From positions 2,180,501 to 2,244,500 of the forward strand of contig NZ_CP083350.1 in assembly GCF_020035535.1 (NCBI RefSeq): 64,000 bases of DNA. Direction: 5' to 3'. Below are positions 52,372 to 61,306 of this stretch, one piece after another. The notes below the pieces were generated by a model. That model was not told where the DNA came from, made no database searches, and was given only the letters and a program-made list of their open reading frames with translations. This DNA is from Ensifer adhaerens. Its GTDB lineage: Bacteria; Pseudomonadota; Alphaproteobacteria; Rhizobiales; Rhizobiaceae. The position numbers were made by a program, and so were the translations under genes. The stretch's first letter is position 1. Every line of letters begins with the position of its first letter.

Positions 52372-53088
52372 ATGCAATACAAGTTTCTGACACCACTGGA
52401 CTCTGCTGGTAGGAGCGCGCCGGAGGTAATCTTTGGGCGTTTGAGCGAAGCGATTGCGACAGGGGAGTTGCAGCCGGGTGATCGGTTGCCCAGCGAGGCG
52501 GATCTAGCGAACGCCTTCGGTGTTGCGGTCATGACGCTGCGACGCGCGCTTGAGACGTTGCGCGAGGTAGGTCTCATAGAAACCAAGCGTGGCCGCTTCG
52601 GAGGCAACTTCGTCAGCTTGAATGCGGCGGAAAATTTCTCTCATTTGTCGAAGACGATGAGTTATTCCCGCAAGGAAGTGCGGGAGTTGGCGGACTGGCG
52701 CCGGGCCGTGTCGGGCGAGGCCTGCTATCTTGCCGCTGAAAGAGGCGAGCAGGCTGACTTCGATGCGATCCGGGAAGCCTCGCTGGAGTTCGACCGTTCG
52801 ATCTCAAAGCACGATGCGATGCGGTTAGCTGACGCAAAGCTTCATTTGCTCATATCCTCGGCCGCTCGGTCCGGACGGCTTCACCGCGAGGAATCCAGCA
52901 TTCAAGCTGAACTCAGCCGACTTCTATCGAGCAATCCTTACTCCGACCCCTGGCGTCTGAATTTGGAGGGACTTCATTCTGGCCTCATAGTGGCAATAGC
53001 GGAGCGACAGAGCGATCTCGCAAGGCGGGAGCTGATCGCCCATGTCGAAAGCACCTTTAACTGGATGGTCGCACTTCTACCTGAATGA
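52372..53088 (+). CDS. FadR/GntR-family transcriptional regulator
   Basis: A 238-residue regulator with an N-terminal winged helix (residues about 18-75; L-Q-P-G-D-R-L-P-S-E-A-D-L-A, then T-L-R-R-A-L-E-T-L-R) and an all-helical FCD ligand domain with histidines expected for a metal-centred pocket. It is divergent from the hydrolase/ABC operon, and a perfect inverted repeat lies between them. It probably represses that operon until the imported compound or its product binds. Confidence 0.9.
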   Translation: MQYKFLTPLDSAGRSAPEVIFGRLSEAIATGELQPGDRLPSEADLANAFGVAVMTLRRALETLREVGLIETKRGRFGGNFVSLNAAENFSHLSKTMSYSRKEVRELADWRRAVSGEACYLAAERGEQADFDAIREASLEFDRSISKHDAMRLADAKLHLLISSAARSGRLHREESSIQAELSRLLSSNPYSDPWRLNLEGLHSGLIVAIAERQSDLARRELIAHVESTFNWMVALLPE

Positions 53089-53344
53089 CAAACGCCATAA
53101 TGTTACAGGGCGTGGGCTGTGGACACCTGGTCGTCTGATTGTAGGACTCACGTGCCCGGCGTGGCTCCGGTGCTGGTAAGGCAGCTACGCGCGGTGTCAG
53201 AGGTCGGCGACGACGCCATCTTCGCAGATCGCTTTGCGACGAGGAGATATTGCTTTCCTAGGTTCAGGTTCCCAACCTGGCGAGGGGAAGTTTCGGACCT
53301 TTTGGCCCCAGGGGCAGATCGACCCGCGGCGATGGTATGCGGGT

Positions 53345-54250
53345 TCATTCCGCGCGATGTGCGGTTGGCGTGTGACCAAAATGCCGTTTGAACGTTGCGC
53401 TGAATGCACTCTCCGAGGAGAAGCCCAGTCTTTCCGCCACGCGGGATATCGCTGCCTTTGTATGACGAAGTTCCCGACTTGCGAGCTGCATGCGCCAGCT
53501 TGCGAGATACTCGAGCGGCGATGTTCCGACGAGCTTCTTGAAGCGAAGCGCCAGATTTGCACGCGACATCCCGGCGATCGATGCCAGATCCGGCAAGGAC
53601 CATCGCCGCGCCGGATCCGAATGCATCGCCTCGAGAACCCGGCCGATGCGCGGATCATGCAGGGCGCCGACCCAGCCGGAATTGATCCCTTTGGTTTCGG
53701 AAAGGCACGATCTGATGCCCTCGACGAACATCAGGTGCATGAGGTGAGACGGCAGCGACCTCGAGCCGGGCCGCGCATCAGAGACCTCGCGGACAAGCTT
53801 TTCGATCAGCCATCTGAGATCGCTGGCAAGCGTGCTTCCCGCCGAAACATGAATCACAGACGGCAAGACATCGGCGAGCAGTCCAGCCGCGGCTTCGTCA
53901 ATCGTCATCTTGCCACCAAGCACGAGGAAATCATCCTTGGCGCCGAAGCGGGCGATATTGCCCTCTTGATCGGCGAACGCGACGCTGGCCGGGGTGGCTT
54001 CGAGTGAGAGATCGCTTGCCAGCGTGAAGCCGATGCTTCGCGTCAGGATGAAGCAATCCCCCTCCACCATCGGAATGGGATCTTCTATGCCGTCTACCGC
54101 CAGCCAAGCCTTCCCCCGTATGACTGCGTTGAACTTCAAGCCGTCGAAGTGATCGATCCTTACCGACCAATCACCCCCTGTCACTAGGCCAACGGAGAGG
54201 TGGCTGGTTGCATCGACAAGCGCCAGGACATCGGAAAGGATATCTGCCAT
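53345..54250 (-). CDS. AraC-family transcriptional regulator
   Basis: The ATG at 54250 (M-A-D-I-L-S-D-V-L) is preferred. The 301-residue protein has an N-terminal cupin-like sensor (AraC_binding-type, about residues 10-180) and a C-terminal AraC helix-turn-helix pair: I-A-G-M-S-R-A-N-L-A-L-R-F-K-K, V-A-E-R-L-G-F-S-S-E-S-A-F-S, F-K-R-H-F-G-H-T-P. It is divergent from a short-chain dehydrogenase gene 95 bp away, its probable target. The ~250 bp to the left holds no gene. Confidence 0.9.
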   Translation of the reverse strand: MADILSDVLALVDATSHLSVGLVTGGDWSVRIDHFDGLKFNAVIRGKAWLAVDGIEDPIPMVEGDCFILTRSIGFTLASDLSLEATPASVAFADQEGNIARFGAKDDFLVLGGKMTIDEAAAGLLADVLPSVIHVSAGSTLASDLRWLIEKLVREVSDARPGSRSLPSHLMHLMFVEGIRSCLSETKGINSGWVGALHDPRIGRVLEAMHSDPARRWSLPDLASIAGMSRANLALRFKKLVGTSPLEYLASWRMQLASRELRHTKAAISRVAERLGFSSESAFSATFKRHFGHTPTAHRAE

Positions 54251-54345
54251 CGTTGGACTGTAGGAACATTCTTTTGGATGATCTCGCATGGATAGTCCAA
54301 CTTCACTGTGTTCTTGTCCAGTCCGATTTCGAAAGGACTAAAGCC

Positions 54346-55311
54346 ATGAGAACACCTCAATTACCGATCGGGTCCGGATTTGGCCCTGCGAGCACCGCTA
54401 TGGACGTAGTGGCCGGTATCGACCTTTCCGGCAGGACGGCCATCGTCACTGGCGGTTATTCCGGCCTTGGCCTGGAAGCTGTCCGCGCCTTGGCCCATGC
54501 GGGCGCACGCGTCATCGTCCCGGCACGAGATGCTTCCCGAGCGCACCAAGCCACCGACGCCATTGACGGCGTTGAAATCGATGTCCTCGATCTGCTGGTC
54601 CCTTCCTCTATCGACGCTTTTGCCGACAGGTTCCTGCAAAGCGGCAGAGCGCTCGACATCCTGGTCAACAATGCAGGCATCATGGCGACGCCCCTAACCC
54701 GCGACAGCCGTGGCTACGAGGCACAGTTTGCAACCAATCACCTCGGGCATTTCCAATTAACTCTTCGATTGTGGCCTGCGCTGCGAAAGGCGGGTTCGGC
54801 GCGGGTCGTGTCAGTCTCCTCCGGTGGCCACACGATTTCGCCTGTGGATTTCTCCGACATCGGTTTCAATCAGCGCGCGTATGACAAATGGATCGCATAT
54901 GGGCAGGCAAAGTCCGCTAACGTGCTCTTTGCCGTCGCTTTGGACAAACGCGGCATGAACCACGGTATCCGCGCTTTCTCCCTTCACCCAGGCACCGTTC
55001 TCAGCCCGCTCGCGCGCCATCTCAGCGAGGCGGAAATCGCAAGCTTCAACGTCCGAGATGCACTGGGTGAAGCAATTATCGATCTCGAGCGGGACCTAAA
55101 GACCGCGGAACAGGGGGCCGCGACCACCGTCTGGTGTTCGAGTAGCCCGGCGCTCACCGGTATGGGCGGAGTCTATTGTGCAAATTGCGAAATCGCCCAC
55201 ATCAACACTGGCGGCGATACATCGGGTGTGAACGCCTGGGCCGTGGACGAGGCAGCGGCCGAGCGCATATGGAAACTGAGCGAACAGATGACCGGGGCCA
55301 CGTTGGTGTAG
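54346..55311 (+). CDS. SDR-family oxidoreductase
   Basis: ATG 54346 follows AAAGGAC. The 321-residue protein belongs to the longer SDR group (retinol dehydrogenase/WW-domain oxidoreductase-like): T-G-G-Y-S-G-L-G for NAD(P) binding, N-N-A-G, S-V-S-S-G-G and Y-G-Q-A-K with the catalytic tyrosine and lysine. The substrate is unknown. It is divergent from an AraC regulator and likely controlled by it. Confidence 0.88.
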   Translation: MRTPQLPIGSGFGPASTAMDVVAGIDLSGRTAIVTGGYSGLGLEAVRALAHAGARVIVPARDASRAHQATDAIDGVEIDVLDLLVPSSIDAFADRFLQSGRALDILVNNAGIMATPLTRDSRGYEAQFATNHLGHFQLTLRLWPALRKAGSARVVSVSSGGHTISPVDFSDIGFNQRAYDKWIAYGQAKSANVLFAVALDKRGMNHGIRAFSLHPGTVLSPLARHLSEAEIASFNVRDALGEAIIDLERDLKTAEQGAATTVWCSSSPALTGMGGVYCANCEIAHINTGGDTSGVNAWAVDEAAAERIWKLSEQMTGATLV

Positions 55312-55525
55312 CTGCTCAATCCCGTTCAATAGAACCAGCCGAACTGGTACATGTCCCGGATAAATGCGGCGGTTTCGAATAATAAATTATTGCCAGCATT
55401 GTGCTGGGAGGCTGCCGGGTTGTTTTGTGGCTCCCCAGCATGAATGGTTGACATCGCAAGGCTATATGAATTTCCCCGCTTTGCGTGAATTCTATTCGCG
55501 TCGTGCGTGTTGAGGCTTTGAGGTG

Positions 55526-55555
55526 TTGACCGTTCGAAAAAATATAGTCGATAAT
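55526..55555 (+). promoter_or_regulatory. Promoter candidate for the small ORF
   Basis: TTGACC (55526-55531), an 18-nt spacer and GATAAT (55550-55555) lie about 55 bp before the small ORF. An AAAATAT/ATATTTT inverted repeat (55539-55545, 55554-55560) overlaps the -10 region and could be an operator. Confidence 0.4.
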
Positions 55556-55608
55556 ATTTTGGAAGGCGTAGCTGCCGGTAGAAACTGAAAAAACGAAGAG
55601 GATTTGGA

Positions 55609-55791
55609 ATGTTCAACGGTCTCGATCTGCCGGAGCTGAAGCGTCGTGAATCGGAGATTTTCGTCAAGTGCTGGGAGCGTAAGTGGGTCCTCGATGCTGC
55701 GGGTATCCCGGCGACCCACGACAAGCTCTTTTGCCTTTGGAAATGGCAGCTCGAGGAGATCGAAGCGGTCAGGAATTCCGCTGCTGCGTGA
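55609..55791 (+). CDS. Small hypothetical protein (60 aa)
   Basis: A good ribosome site (GAGGATTTGGA) and an upstream promoter candidate support translation. The 60-residue protein is helical and aromatic-rich (C-W-E-R-K-W-V-L-D, L-W-K-W-Q-L-E-E), with no membrane segment. It may be a small rhizobial regulator or an orphan. Family not recognised. Confidence 0.5.
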   Translation: MFNGLDLPELKRRESEIFVKCWERKWVLDAAGIPATHDKLFCLWKWQLEEIEAVRNSAAA

Positions 55792-55873
55792 CCGCGGCGG
55801 CCACCGCCATTTAATTCCGGGATCGCACTTCAGGAAGTGCGTGAACTGCCCATCCCTGCGGCAAGAGCTGCAA

Positions 55874-56869
55874 CTAATTTTGAGCCACGACTATCGCGTT
55901 AGACATCCATGGCGCGATCGCCACCAGTTGGGGCATATAGTTCTTTTGTATTGCGCGACGGCAAAGCGTCGAAAGCTGCCTTGAAAACCCACCCAGTTCA
56001 CCGCGGCGCACCACGAGATAGATGTGCCGCGAGAAACCTGCTCCGGGCATCTGAAGCACCTGTATCGCCGGCGCGAGCGCCACACATTTTCGCACACATA
56101 CAGGCGTAAGGATTGACCATCCTATCCCCGCAGCCACAAGGCTGACGATGGATTCGATGGTCTCGCAGGAAAAGGCATGCGGGACTTCCAAACGCATGCG
56201 GCGGAACTGCTGCTCCACCCGTAGTGCAATCCCCGACGTGGTGCCCGATCGGATCATTGGATACCGCATGGCGAAGTTGCGGAACTCAGCTTCGTCACCG
56301 AACGGCGGTTCCCCCCTTGAGACCAGCACGACAAACTGCTCCTGAAAGAGCTCAAACCGCTCGAAGCCGTCGACGTCGTCGAACGGATCAGCCGAAACGA
56401 CGGCGTCGAGTTCCCGTTTCAGCAAACGGTGGCGGAGGGGCTCCATGAAGCCGGTGGCAACCGATATCGACGCCACCCTGTCTCGAAGCGACTTTATGAG
56501 GAGTGGCACGAGTGGATCGGAAAGGGAGTCGATCAGTCCAAGCCTTAGTTTCGGGATAATTCCCACGTCGGCGTTCTGCAAAAGGGTAGGGATTGCTGTC
56601 GCCTCCGAAAGCAGATGCTCGGCGGCGCTCACAAGTCGTTGGCCCGCGAGCGTGGGTCTCACCGGACGAGATCCTCGTTCAATCAGCGTGACGCCGAGGC
56701 GCTGTTCCAGATTTGAGATCTGGCGCGAAACGGCTGGCTGCGTCAGTCCCGTTTGGACGGCCGTGACGGTCATGCTTCCCGTCTTGCAGACCGTCACGAA
56801 AATCTCGAGCGACTGGAGATCAAATCCGAGCCGACGGGCGACCATTTGATCCGAAACGGGCGGTTTCAT
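55874..56869 (-). CDS. LysR-family transcriptional regulator
   Basis: A 331-residue LysR regulator with its N-terminal helix-turn-helix (F-V-T-V-C-K-T-G-S-M-T, then T-Q-P-A-V-S-R-Q-I-S-N-L-E-Q-R-L-G) and a periplasmic-binding-protein-like effector domain. It is divergent from the large amino-acid uptake and degradation operon, with 286 bp between the starts, and is its probable regulator. The effector is unknown; an imported amino acid or its product is most likely. Confidence 0.9.
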   Translation of the reverse strand: MKPPVSDQMVARRLGFDLQSLEIFVTVCKTGSMTVTAVQTGLTQPAVSRQISNLEQRLGVTLIERGSRPVRPTLAGQRLVSAAEHLLSEATAIPTLLQNADVGIIPKLRLGLIDSLSDPLVPLLIKSLRDRVASISVATGFMEPLRHRLLKRELDAVVSADPFDDVDGFERFELFQEQFVVLVSRGEPPFGDEAEFRNFAMRYPMIRSGTTSGIALRVEQQFRRMRLEVPHAFSCETIESIVSLVAAGIGWSILTPVCVRKCVALAPAIQVLQMPGAGFSRHIYLVVRRGELGGFSRQLSTLCRRAIQKNYMPQLVAIAPWMSNAIVVAQN

Positions 56870-56991
56870 CGTGTGATCTGTCCATACTATTACTTTGTTG
56901 CATGTAGTTCAGAAATGTCGGTAATCGTCAACTCTACGATTTCGAGTTATTGCTTAGGTGAGCTGCATCCTGCGATGCTCCATATCGCATT

Positions 56992-57005
56992 GATAATACG
57001 TTATC
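56992..57005. promoter_or_regulatory. LysR-type site candidate
   Basis: GATAA-TACG-TTATC is a 5-bp-arm inverted repeat in the LysR/operon intergenic region, matching the loose T-N11-A pattern of LysR sites. It lies about 150 bp before the operon start. The call rests on pattern alone. Confidence 0.3.
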
Positions 57006-57155
57006 TTTGTTGATTTCTGTGTGCCGTCCACGCTCAATTTCAACGCGGAATTCGAAGAACGGCGACGTTCAGCAAGAAATGTCCTGAATTCATTGTGTTT
57101 GCGCCTGAACAGGGCGTTGGGTATCTCGGGTCCATGGTTTTGGAGGAACGACCAG

Positions 57156-57998
57156 ATGCTTAACAGACGAACATTCGCAATGATGGCTCTAACCTTAGCG
57201 TGCGCGATTTCCAGCGCCAGCGCCGGTTCGGCAGAGACGACGCTTGAGAAAATTCAGCGCACGAAGAAGGTGACCGTCGGCACCGAAGCCGCCTATCCGC
57301 CGTTCGAGTTCGTTAAGGACGGCCAGATCGTCGGTTTCGGCAGGGATCTGCTCACCGAGATCTCGAAGCAATGGGGCGTCGAGATCGAGCAGCTCGATCT
57401 ACCTTTCCAGGGTATCTTGCCCGGTCTGATCGCGGGAAAGTTTGACTTCGTGGCGACATCTGTCGGCATCAATGCAGAGCGTGCCAAGCGCTACGCCTAT
57501 ACTCTGCCGATTGCCGACAGCACCGCCTATGCGATCAAGAAGGTTGGCAATTCGGACATCGCCACGGTGGAGGATCTCAAGGGGAAGGTCGTGGCGACGC
57601 AACTCGCTTCGGCGGTCGATCCCGTCGCCAAGGCGCTTGACGAACGTCTCAAGGCAAAGGGAGAGGGCTTTGCAGATCTGAAGCTATTCCCGACTTTCAA
57701 CGACTCCTTCCTCGCGGTCGCCAATGGAACGGCCGATGCGGCGCTCGCCGGACTGCCCGTACTGCAGAACCTCATGAACGAGCGTCCAGGCATCTTTGAA
57801 CTAGTTGGCAAAGCCGCCGTGGTGCCTAGCTACAACGCGTGGGTTGTCCGTCCGGAAGATCAGGACCTGCGCGACGCGATCAACGGTGCGCTCCTGACAC
57901 TCAAGAAGACCGGCAAGCTCGCGGAGCTGCAGCAGAAGTGGCTGGGCATGACCTATGATCTGCCAGAGCAAGGCTACCTCCCGAAAGGTGCCCGCTGA
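57156..57998 (+). CDS. Amino-acid ABC transporter substrate-binding protein
   Basis: ATG 57156 has a strong GGAGGA site. The 280-residue protein has a signal peptide ending near A-S-A-G-S-A. Mature family segments are V-G-T-E-A-A-Y-P-P-F-E-F, L-P-F-Q-G-I-L-P-G-L and D-F-V-A-T-S-V-G-I. This is the SBP_bac_3 group that captures polar amino acids. It is the first gene of an operon with two permeases, two ATPases and three nitrogen-catabolic enzymes, so an arginine-, asparagine- or aspartate-related ligand is likely. Confidence 0.92.
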   Translation: MLNRRTFAMMALTLACAISSASAGSAETTLEKIQRTKKVTVGTEAAYPPFEFVKDGQIVGFGRDLLTEISKQWGVEIEQLDLPFQGILPGLIAGKFDFVATSVGINAERAKRYAYTLPIADSTAYAIKKVGNSDIATVEDLKGKVVATQLASAVDPVAKALDERLKAKGEGFADLKLFPTFNDSFLAVANGTADAALAGLPVLQNLMNERPGIFELVGKAAVVPSYNAWVVRPEDQDLRDAINGALLTLKKTGKLAELQQKWLGMTYDLPEQGYLPKGAR

Positions 57999-58074
57999 CC
58001 CCCGTCCGACCGGTCTCGCGCCGTCCGCGTGACCGGTCGGTTCCCGTTCCACCACGACATTGGAGGAAACGTCG

Positions 58075-58734
58075 ATGGACTTTAGCGTAGCCGCTTTGAG
58101 CGGCGCCTTTCCCCAGCTCCTGCCTGCGATGGCAATTAATTTTACGATCGCCCTTGTTGCTATGGCGCTCGCACTCGTCGGCGGTACATCGTTGACGATC
58201 CTGCGCACCCTCGGAATCGTCTGGCTGAACGGCGTGATCGCTGCCGTGATTAGTTTCATACGCGGAACGCCAATCCTCGTTCAGATCTTCCTGTTCTACT
58301 ATGGGCTTCCCGCCCTCGGTCTCGACCTGTCGCCGATCGAAGCTGGCATTCTCGCCATCGCGTTCAACAGCTCAATCTTCATTACGGAGATCATGAGGGG
58401 CGGACTATCGGGCATGGATTCAGGGCCGATCGAGGCCGCCATTGCGCTCGGCATCAAGGGGAGGGTGATCTGGCGAAAAGTCATCCTACCGCAACTCTAC
58501 ATTCGCATCATGCCACCGCTCGTCAACGAACTCACCACGATCGTCAAAGGGACGGCTCTGCTCTCCGTAATCACCGTCGTGGAAGTACTGCGGACCGCGC
58601 AGCAAGTCGCCAACTCCTCGTTCCGACCACTCGAGACGCTTCTGGCCGCGGCCCTGATCCTGTTCGCCGTGAACTTCGTCATCAGCCAGAGCGGCAGAAT
58701 TCTGGAAGGGCGCTTCGCGGCGCGGAGAGGGTGA
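58075..58734 (+). CDS. Amino-acid ABC permease 1
   Basis: Starts at 58075 after GGAGGAAACG. 219 residues, about five membrane helices. The conserved EAA loop is E-A-A-I-A-L-G-I-K-G, and the N-terminal domain is of HisQ/GlnP type (I-R-G-T-P-I-L-V-Q). It should pair with the next gene's permease to form the channel. Confidence 0.9.
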   Translation: MDFSVAALSGAFPQLLPAMAINFTIALVAMALALVGGTSLTILRTLGIVWLNGVIAAVISFIRGTPILVQIFLFYYGLPALGLDLSPIEAGILAIAFNSSIFITEIMRGGLSGMDSGPIEAAIALGIKGRVIWRKVILPQLYIRIMPPLVNELTTIVKGTALLSVITVVEVLRTAQQVANSSFRPLETLLAAALILFAVNFVISQSGRILEGRFAARRG

Positions 58735-58738
58735 GCTC

Positions 58739-59461
58739 ATGACCTTCGATTTTAACGTCATCTTTGACAACTGGGCGCTGTTCGCCCGTGGCACCGTCAT
58801 GACAATTCTCATCGCCGCTGCAGCCGTGGCTGTGGGTTTTGTTGTCGCCATACCGATAGCGCTCATGGCGCTGTCCCATCGCTCGCCATTGCGTTGGCTT
58901 GCGACCGCCTATGTTGAGTGGTTCCGGAACGTTCCGTTCATCGTCGTTCTCTATCTCTTCTTCTATGGACTGCCGTTCTTCAACGTTCGGCTTCCTGAAG
59001 CCGTAGTCGGCGCCATCGCGTTGGCATTCTTCGCGAGCTCATATTTTGCCGAGATCGTTCGCGGCGCGATCCTTGCTGTGCCGAAAGGCCAGATGGAAGC
59101 AGCACGCGCTATTGGCATGTCCTACCTTCAGGGACTTTGGGAGATCGTCGCCCCGCAGACGGTGCGGCTCCTTTTGCCACCATCGACCAATACCAGCATA
59201 TCCATGGTCAAGGAGACATCCGTGCTCAGCACGATCACGGTCGCTGAGCTCACCTATCAGGGTCTGGTCGTCCAGGGAGAAACCTTCGCTCCTTTCGAGG
59301 TCTTTCTGACCACGGCGACCATTTACTGGGTCGTCACAGCCGCCCTGGCTCAGGTCCTACATCGCACCGAGCAGGCGTTCGGCGCCGCACAGGGCGCTCA
59401 CCAGACCCGCCCCAGCCTTGCGGACAAGTATCTTCTGATTGGCGAACGGAGACCGGCATGA
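58739..59461 (+). CDS. Amino-acid ABC permease 2
   Basis: A 240-residue HisM-type permease with W-F-R-N-V-P-F-I-V and the EAA loop E-A-A-R-A-I-G-M. It begins 4 bp after permease 1 and overlaps the ATPase by 4 bp. The two permeases differ enough to form a heterodimer. Confidence 0.9.
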   Translation: MTFDFNVIFDNWALFARGTVMTILIAAAAVAVGFVVAIPIALMALSHRSPLRWLATAYVEWFRNVPFIVVLYLFFYGLPFFNVRLPEAVVGAIALAFFASSYFAEIVRGAILAVPKGQMEAARAIGMSYLQGLWEIVAPQTVRLLLPPSTNTSISMVKETSVLSTITVAELTYQGLVVQGETFAPFEVFLTTATIYWVVTAALAQVLHRTEQAFGAAQGAHQTRPSLADKYLLIGERRPA

Positions 59462-60282
59462 GCACGTCCCTTCTGAGAGTCTCTAACCTTGCCAAGAGCT
59501 TTGGGAGCGCCACCGCACTGCGCGACATCAGCTTCGACGTCGCCGCCGGAGAGGTGGTCTGCATCATAGGTCCCAGCGGCTGTGGCAAGAGTACGCTCTT
59601 GCGGTGCATCAATCATCTGACCCCCCCGGACGAAGGCTTCGTGGAGGTTGCGGGGGCTTATATCGGGCGCGAACGGGGGGCCGATGGAAGGGTCCGCATC
59701 CAGTCCCAGGGCGAAATCGATCGGATGCGGCCGAAGATGGGGTTCGTCTTCCAGCAGTTCAATCTTTGGCCCCATCTCACCGTCCTCGAGAATATCGTCA
59801 AGGGTCCGGTCAAAGTGCAGAAGCGTCCCAGGGACGAAGCGGAGGCACAAGCGCTTTCACTGCTGCAGCGCTTCGGATTGCGCGACAAGGCACACATGTT
59901 CCCATCTTCCCTCTCCGGAGGTCAGAAGCAGCGCGTAGCGATCGCGCGGGCATTGGCGATGGGACCTGAACTAATGCTTTTCGACGAACCCACCTCAGCG
60001 CTCGATCCCGAGATTGTCAAGGACGTGCTGACGTTTCTGCGGGAACTCGCGCGCTCCGGCATGACGATGGTCATCGTGACCCACGAGATAGGTTTCGCGC
60101 GCCATGTCGCCGATCGCGTGATCTTTCTCGATCGCGGCGTCGTCGCAGAGGCCGGGCCATCGAACGCTGTGCTCTCCAATCCAACGAACCCCCGCCTGCG
60201 AGAGTTTCTTTCCCAGATTGCGGCCGATCAACAATCTGTCGGCGAAGTCGCCGCGTCGGTCGCCGAACAACATATCCACTAG
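59458..60282 (+). CDS. Amino-acid ABC ATP-binding protein 1
   Basis: A 274-residue ATPase: Walker A G-P-S-G-C-G-K-S-T, signature L-S-G-G-Q-K-Q-R, Walker B with [10 protein letters not shown]. Overlaps permease 2 by 4 bp and ends 12 bp before the ureohydrolase gene. A slightly long loop after the Walker A region is the only oddity. Confidence 0.92.
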   Translation: MSTSLLRVSNLAKSFGSATALRDISFDVAAGEVVCIIGPSGCGKSTLLRCINHLTPPDEGFVEVAGAYIGRERGADGRVRIQSQGEIDRMRPKMGFVFQQFNLWPHLTVLENIVKGPVKVQKRPRDEAEAQALSLLQRFGLRDKAHMFPSSLSGGQKQRVAIARALAMGPELMLFDEPTSALDPEIVKDVLTFLRELARSGMTMVIVTHEIGFARHVADRVIFLDRGVVAEAGPSNAVLSNPTNPRLREFLSQIAADQQSVGEVAASVAEQHIH

Positions 60283-60294
60283 AAGGACAACGAC

Positions 60295-61305
60295 ATGATA
60301 AATCAGCTTACCAGCGCTCCTAAGCACGGTCACACCAGCATGCTCTATTCGAAGGTGCACACCGACCTCGACACGCTTGACGCCCATGTCGCCTTCCTCG
60401 GAATCCCCTACGGCTCCGCCTACACTATCGATGAGGTGACCAACGACCAGACACGCGCGCCGACCGCCGTCCGCCAGGCGACCGACCGGGCCGTTCGAAA
60501 CCTCGACCGGTATGACTTCGATATCGGCGGGCCGCTCTATGACGGGCGCGCGATCAAGGCGGTGGATTGCGGCGACGTCGTCGGCGACCCGCAGGACCCG
60601 AGCGCTCATTATCGGAATGCCGAAGCGGCGGTTCGCAAGATTCTCGCCGCCGGGGCCCTGCCGCTGATCATCGGAGGGGATCACGGCATCCCGATCCCGG
60701 TCCTGCGGGCCTACGACGACCAGGGGCCGATCACGCTGATCCAGATAGACGCCCATCTCGACTGGCGCGATCAAATCAACGGTGTCCGCGACGGCCTGTC
60801 GAGCCCTATTCGACGCGCATCCGAGATGCCGCATGTCAAGGACATCTACCAGATCGGCATCCGCGCGCAGGGCACAGCGAGGCCCGAGGAATACGAAGCC
60901 GCCAAGGCGTACGGGTCCAATATCATCACCGCATACGAGCTGCATGATGTTGGCATGGAGGCGATCATCGATCGCATCCCTGATGGCGGTCGCTACTACG
61001 TCACGATCGATGCCGACGGTATCGATCCTTCGGTGATGCCGGCGGTCGCTGGGCCGGCGCTCGGCGGGGTGACCTATCTCCAGACGCGCAAGCTGCTTCA
61101 CGGCCTCGTCCGCAAGGGTCGCGTTGTCGGTATGGATATCGTCGAGATCACCCCCTCCAAGGATGTCAACCAACTGACTGCGATCTCCGCCGGCCGGTTC
61201 TTCGTCAATCTCATCGGCGCGGCCGTTCGGGCCGACTATTTCGGGACGAAGGAGGAACTTGAGGCTGCCGCCGCCGACAAGGCCCGGCCGGTTGCGGCGG
61301 CCTGA
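60295..61305 (+). CDS. Agmatinase/arginase-family ureohydrolase
   Basis: A 336-residue enzyme with the dinuclear manganese site of the ureohydrolase superfamily: G-G-D-H-G (D129, H130), D-A-H-L-D (D152, H154, D156) and D-A-D-G-I-D (D239, D241). Members release urea (arginase, agmatinase), or formamide or ammonia from related guanidino or formimino substrates. The SpeB-like G-I-P-Y-G near residue 35 favours the agmatinase group, but the guanidino substrate is not fixed by sequence. Its place between an amino-acid importer and aspartase suggests catabolism of a guanidino amino acid. Confidence 0.85.
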   Translation: MINQLTSAPKHGHTSMLYSKVHTDLDTLDAHVAFLGIPYGSAYTIDEVTNDQTRAPTAVRQATDRAVRNLDRYDFDIGGPLYDGRAIKAVDCGDVVGDPQDPSAHYRNAEAAVRKILAAGALPLIIGGDHGIPIPVLRAYDDQGPITLIQIDAHLDWRDQINGVRDGLSSPIRRASEMPHVKDIYQIGIRAQGTARPEEYEAAKAYGSNIITAYELHDVGMEAIIDRIPDGGRYYVTIDADGIDPSVMPAVAGPALGGVTYLQTRKLLHGLVRKGRVVGMDIVEITPSKDVNQLTAISAGRFFVNLIGAAVRADYFGTKEELEAAAADKARPVAAA

Positions 61306-61306
61306 C

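Noticed and set aside
53234..54007. 257-codon plus-strand ORF
   Set aside because: Shadow of the AraC-family gene on the other strand.
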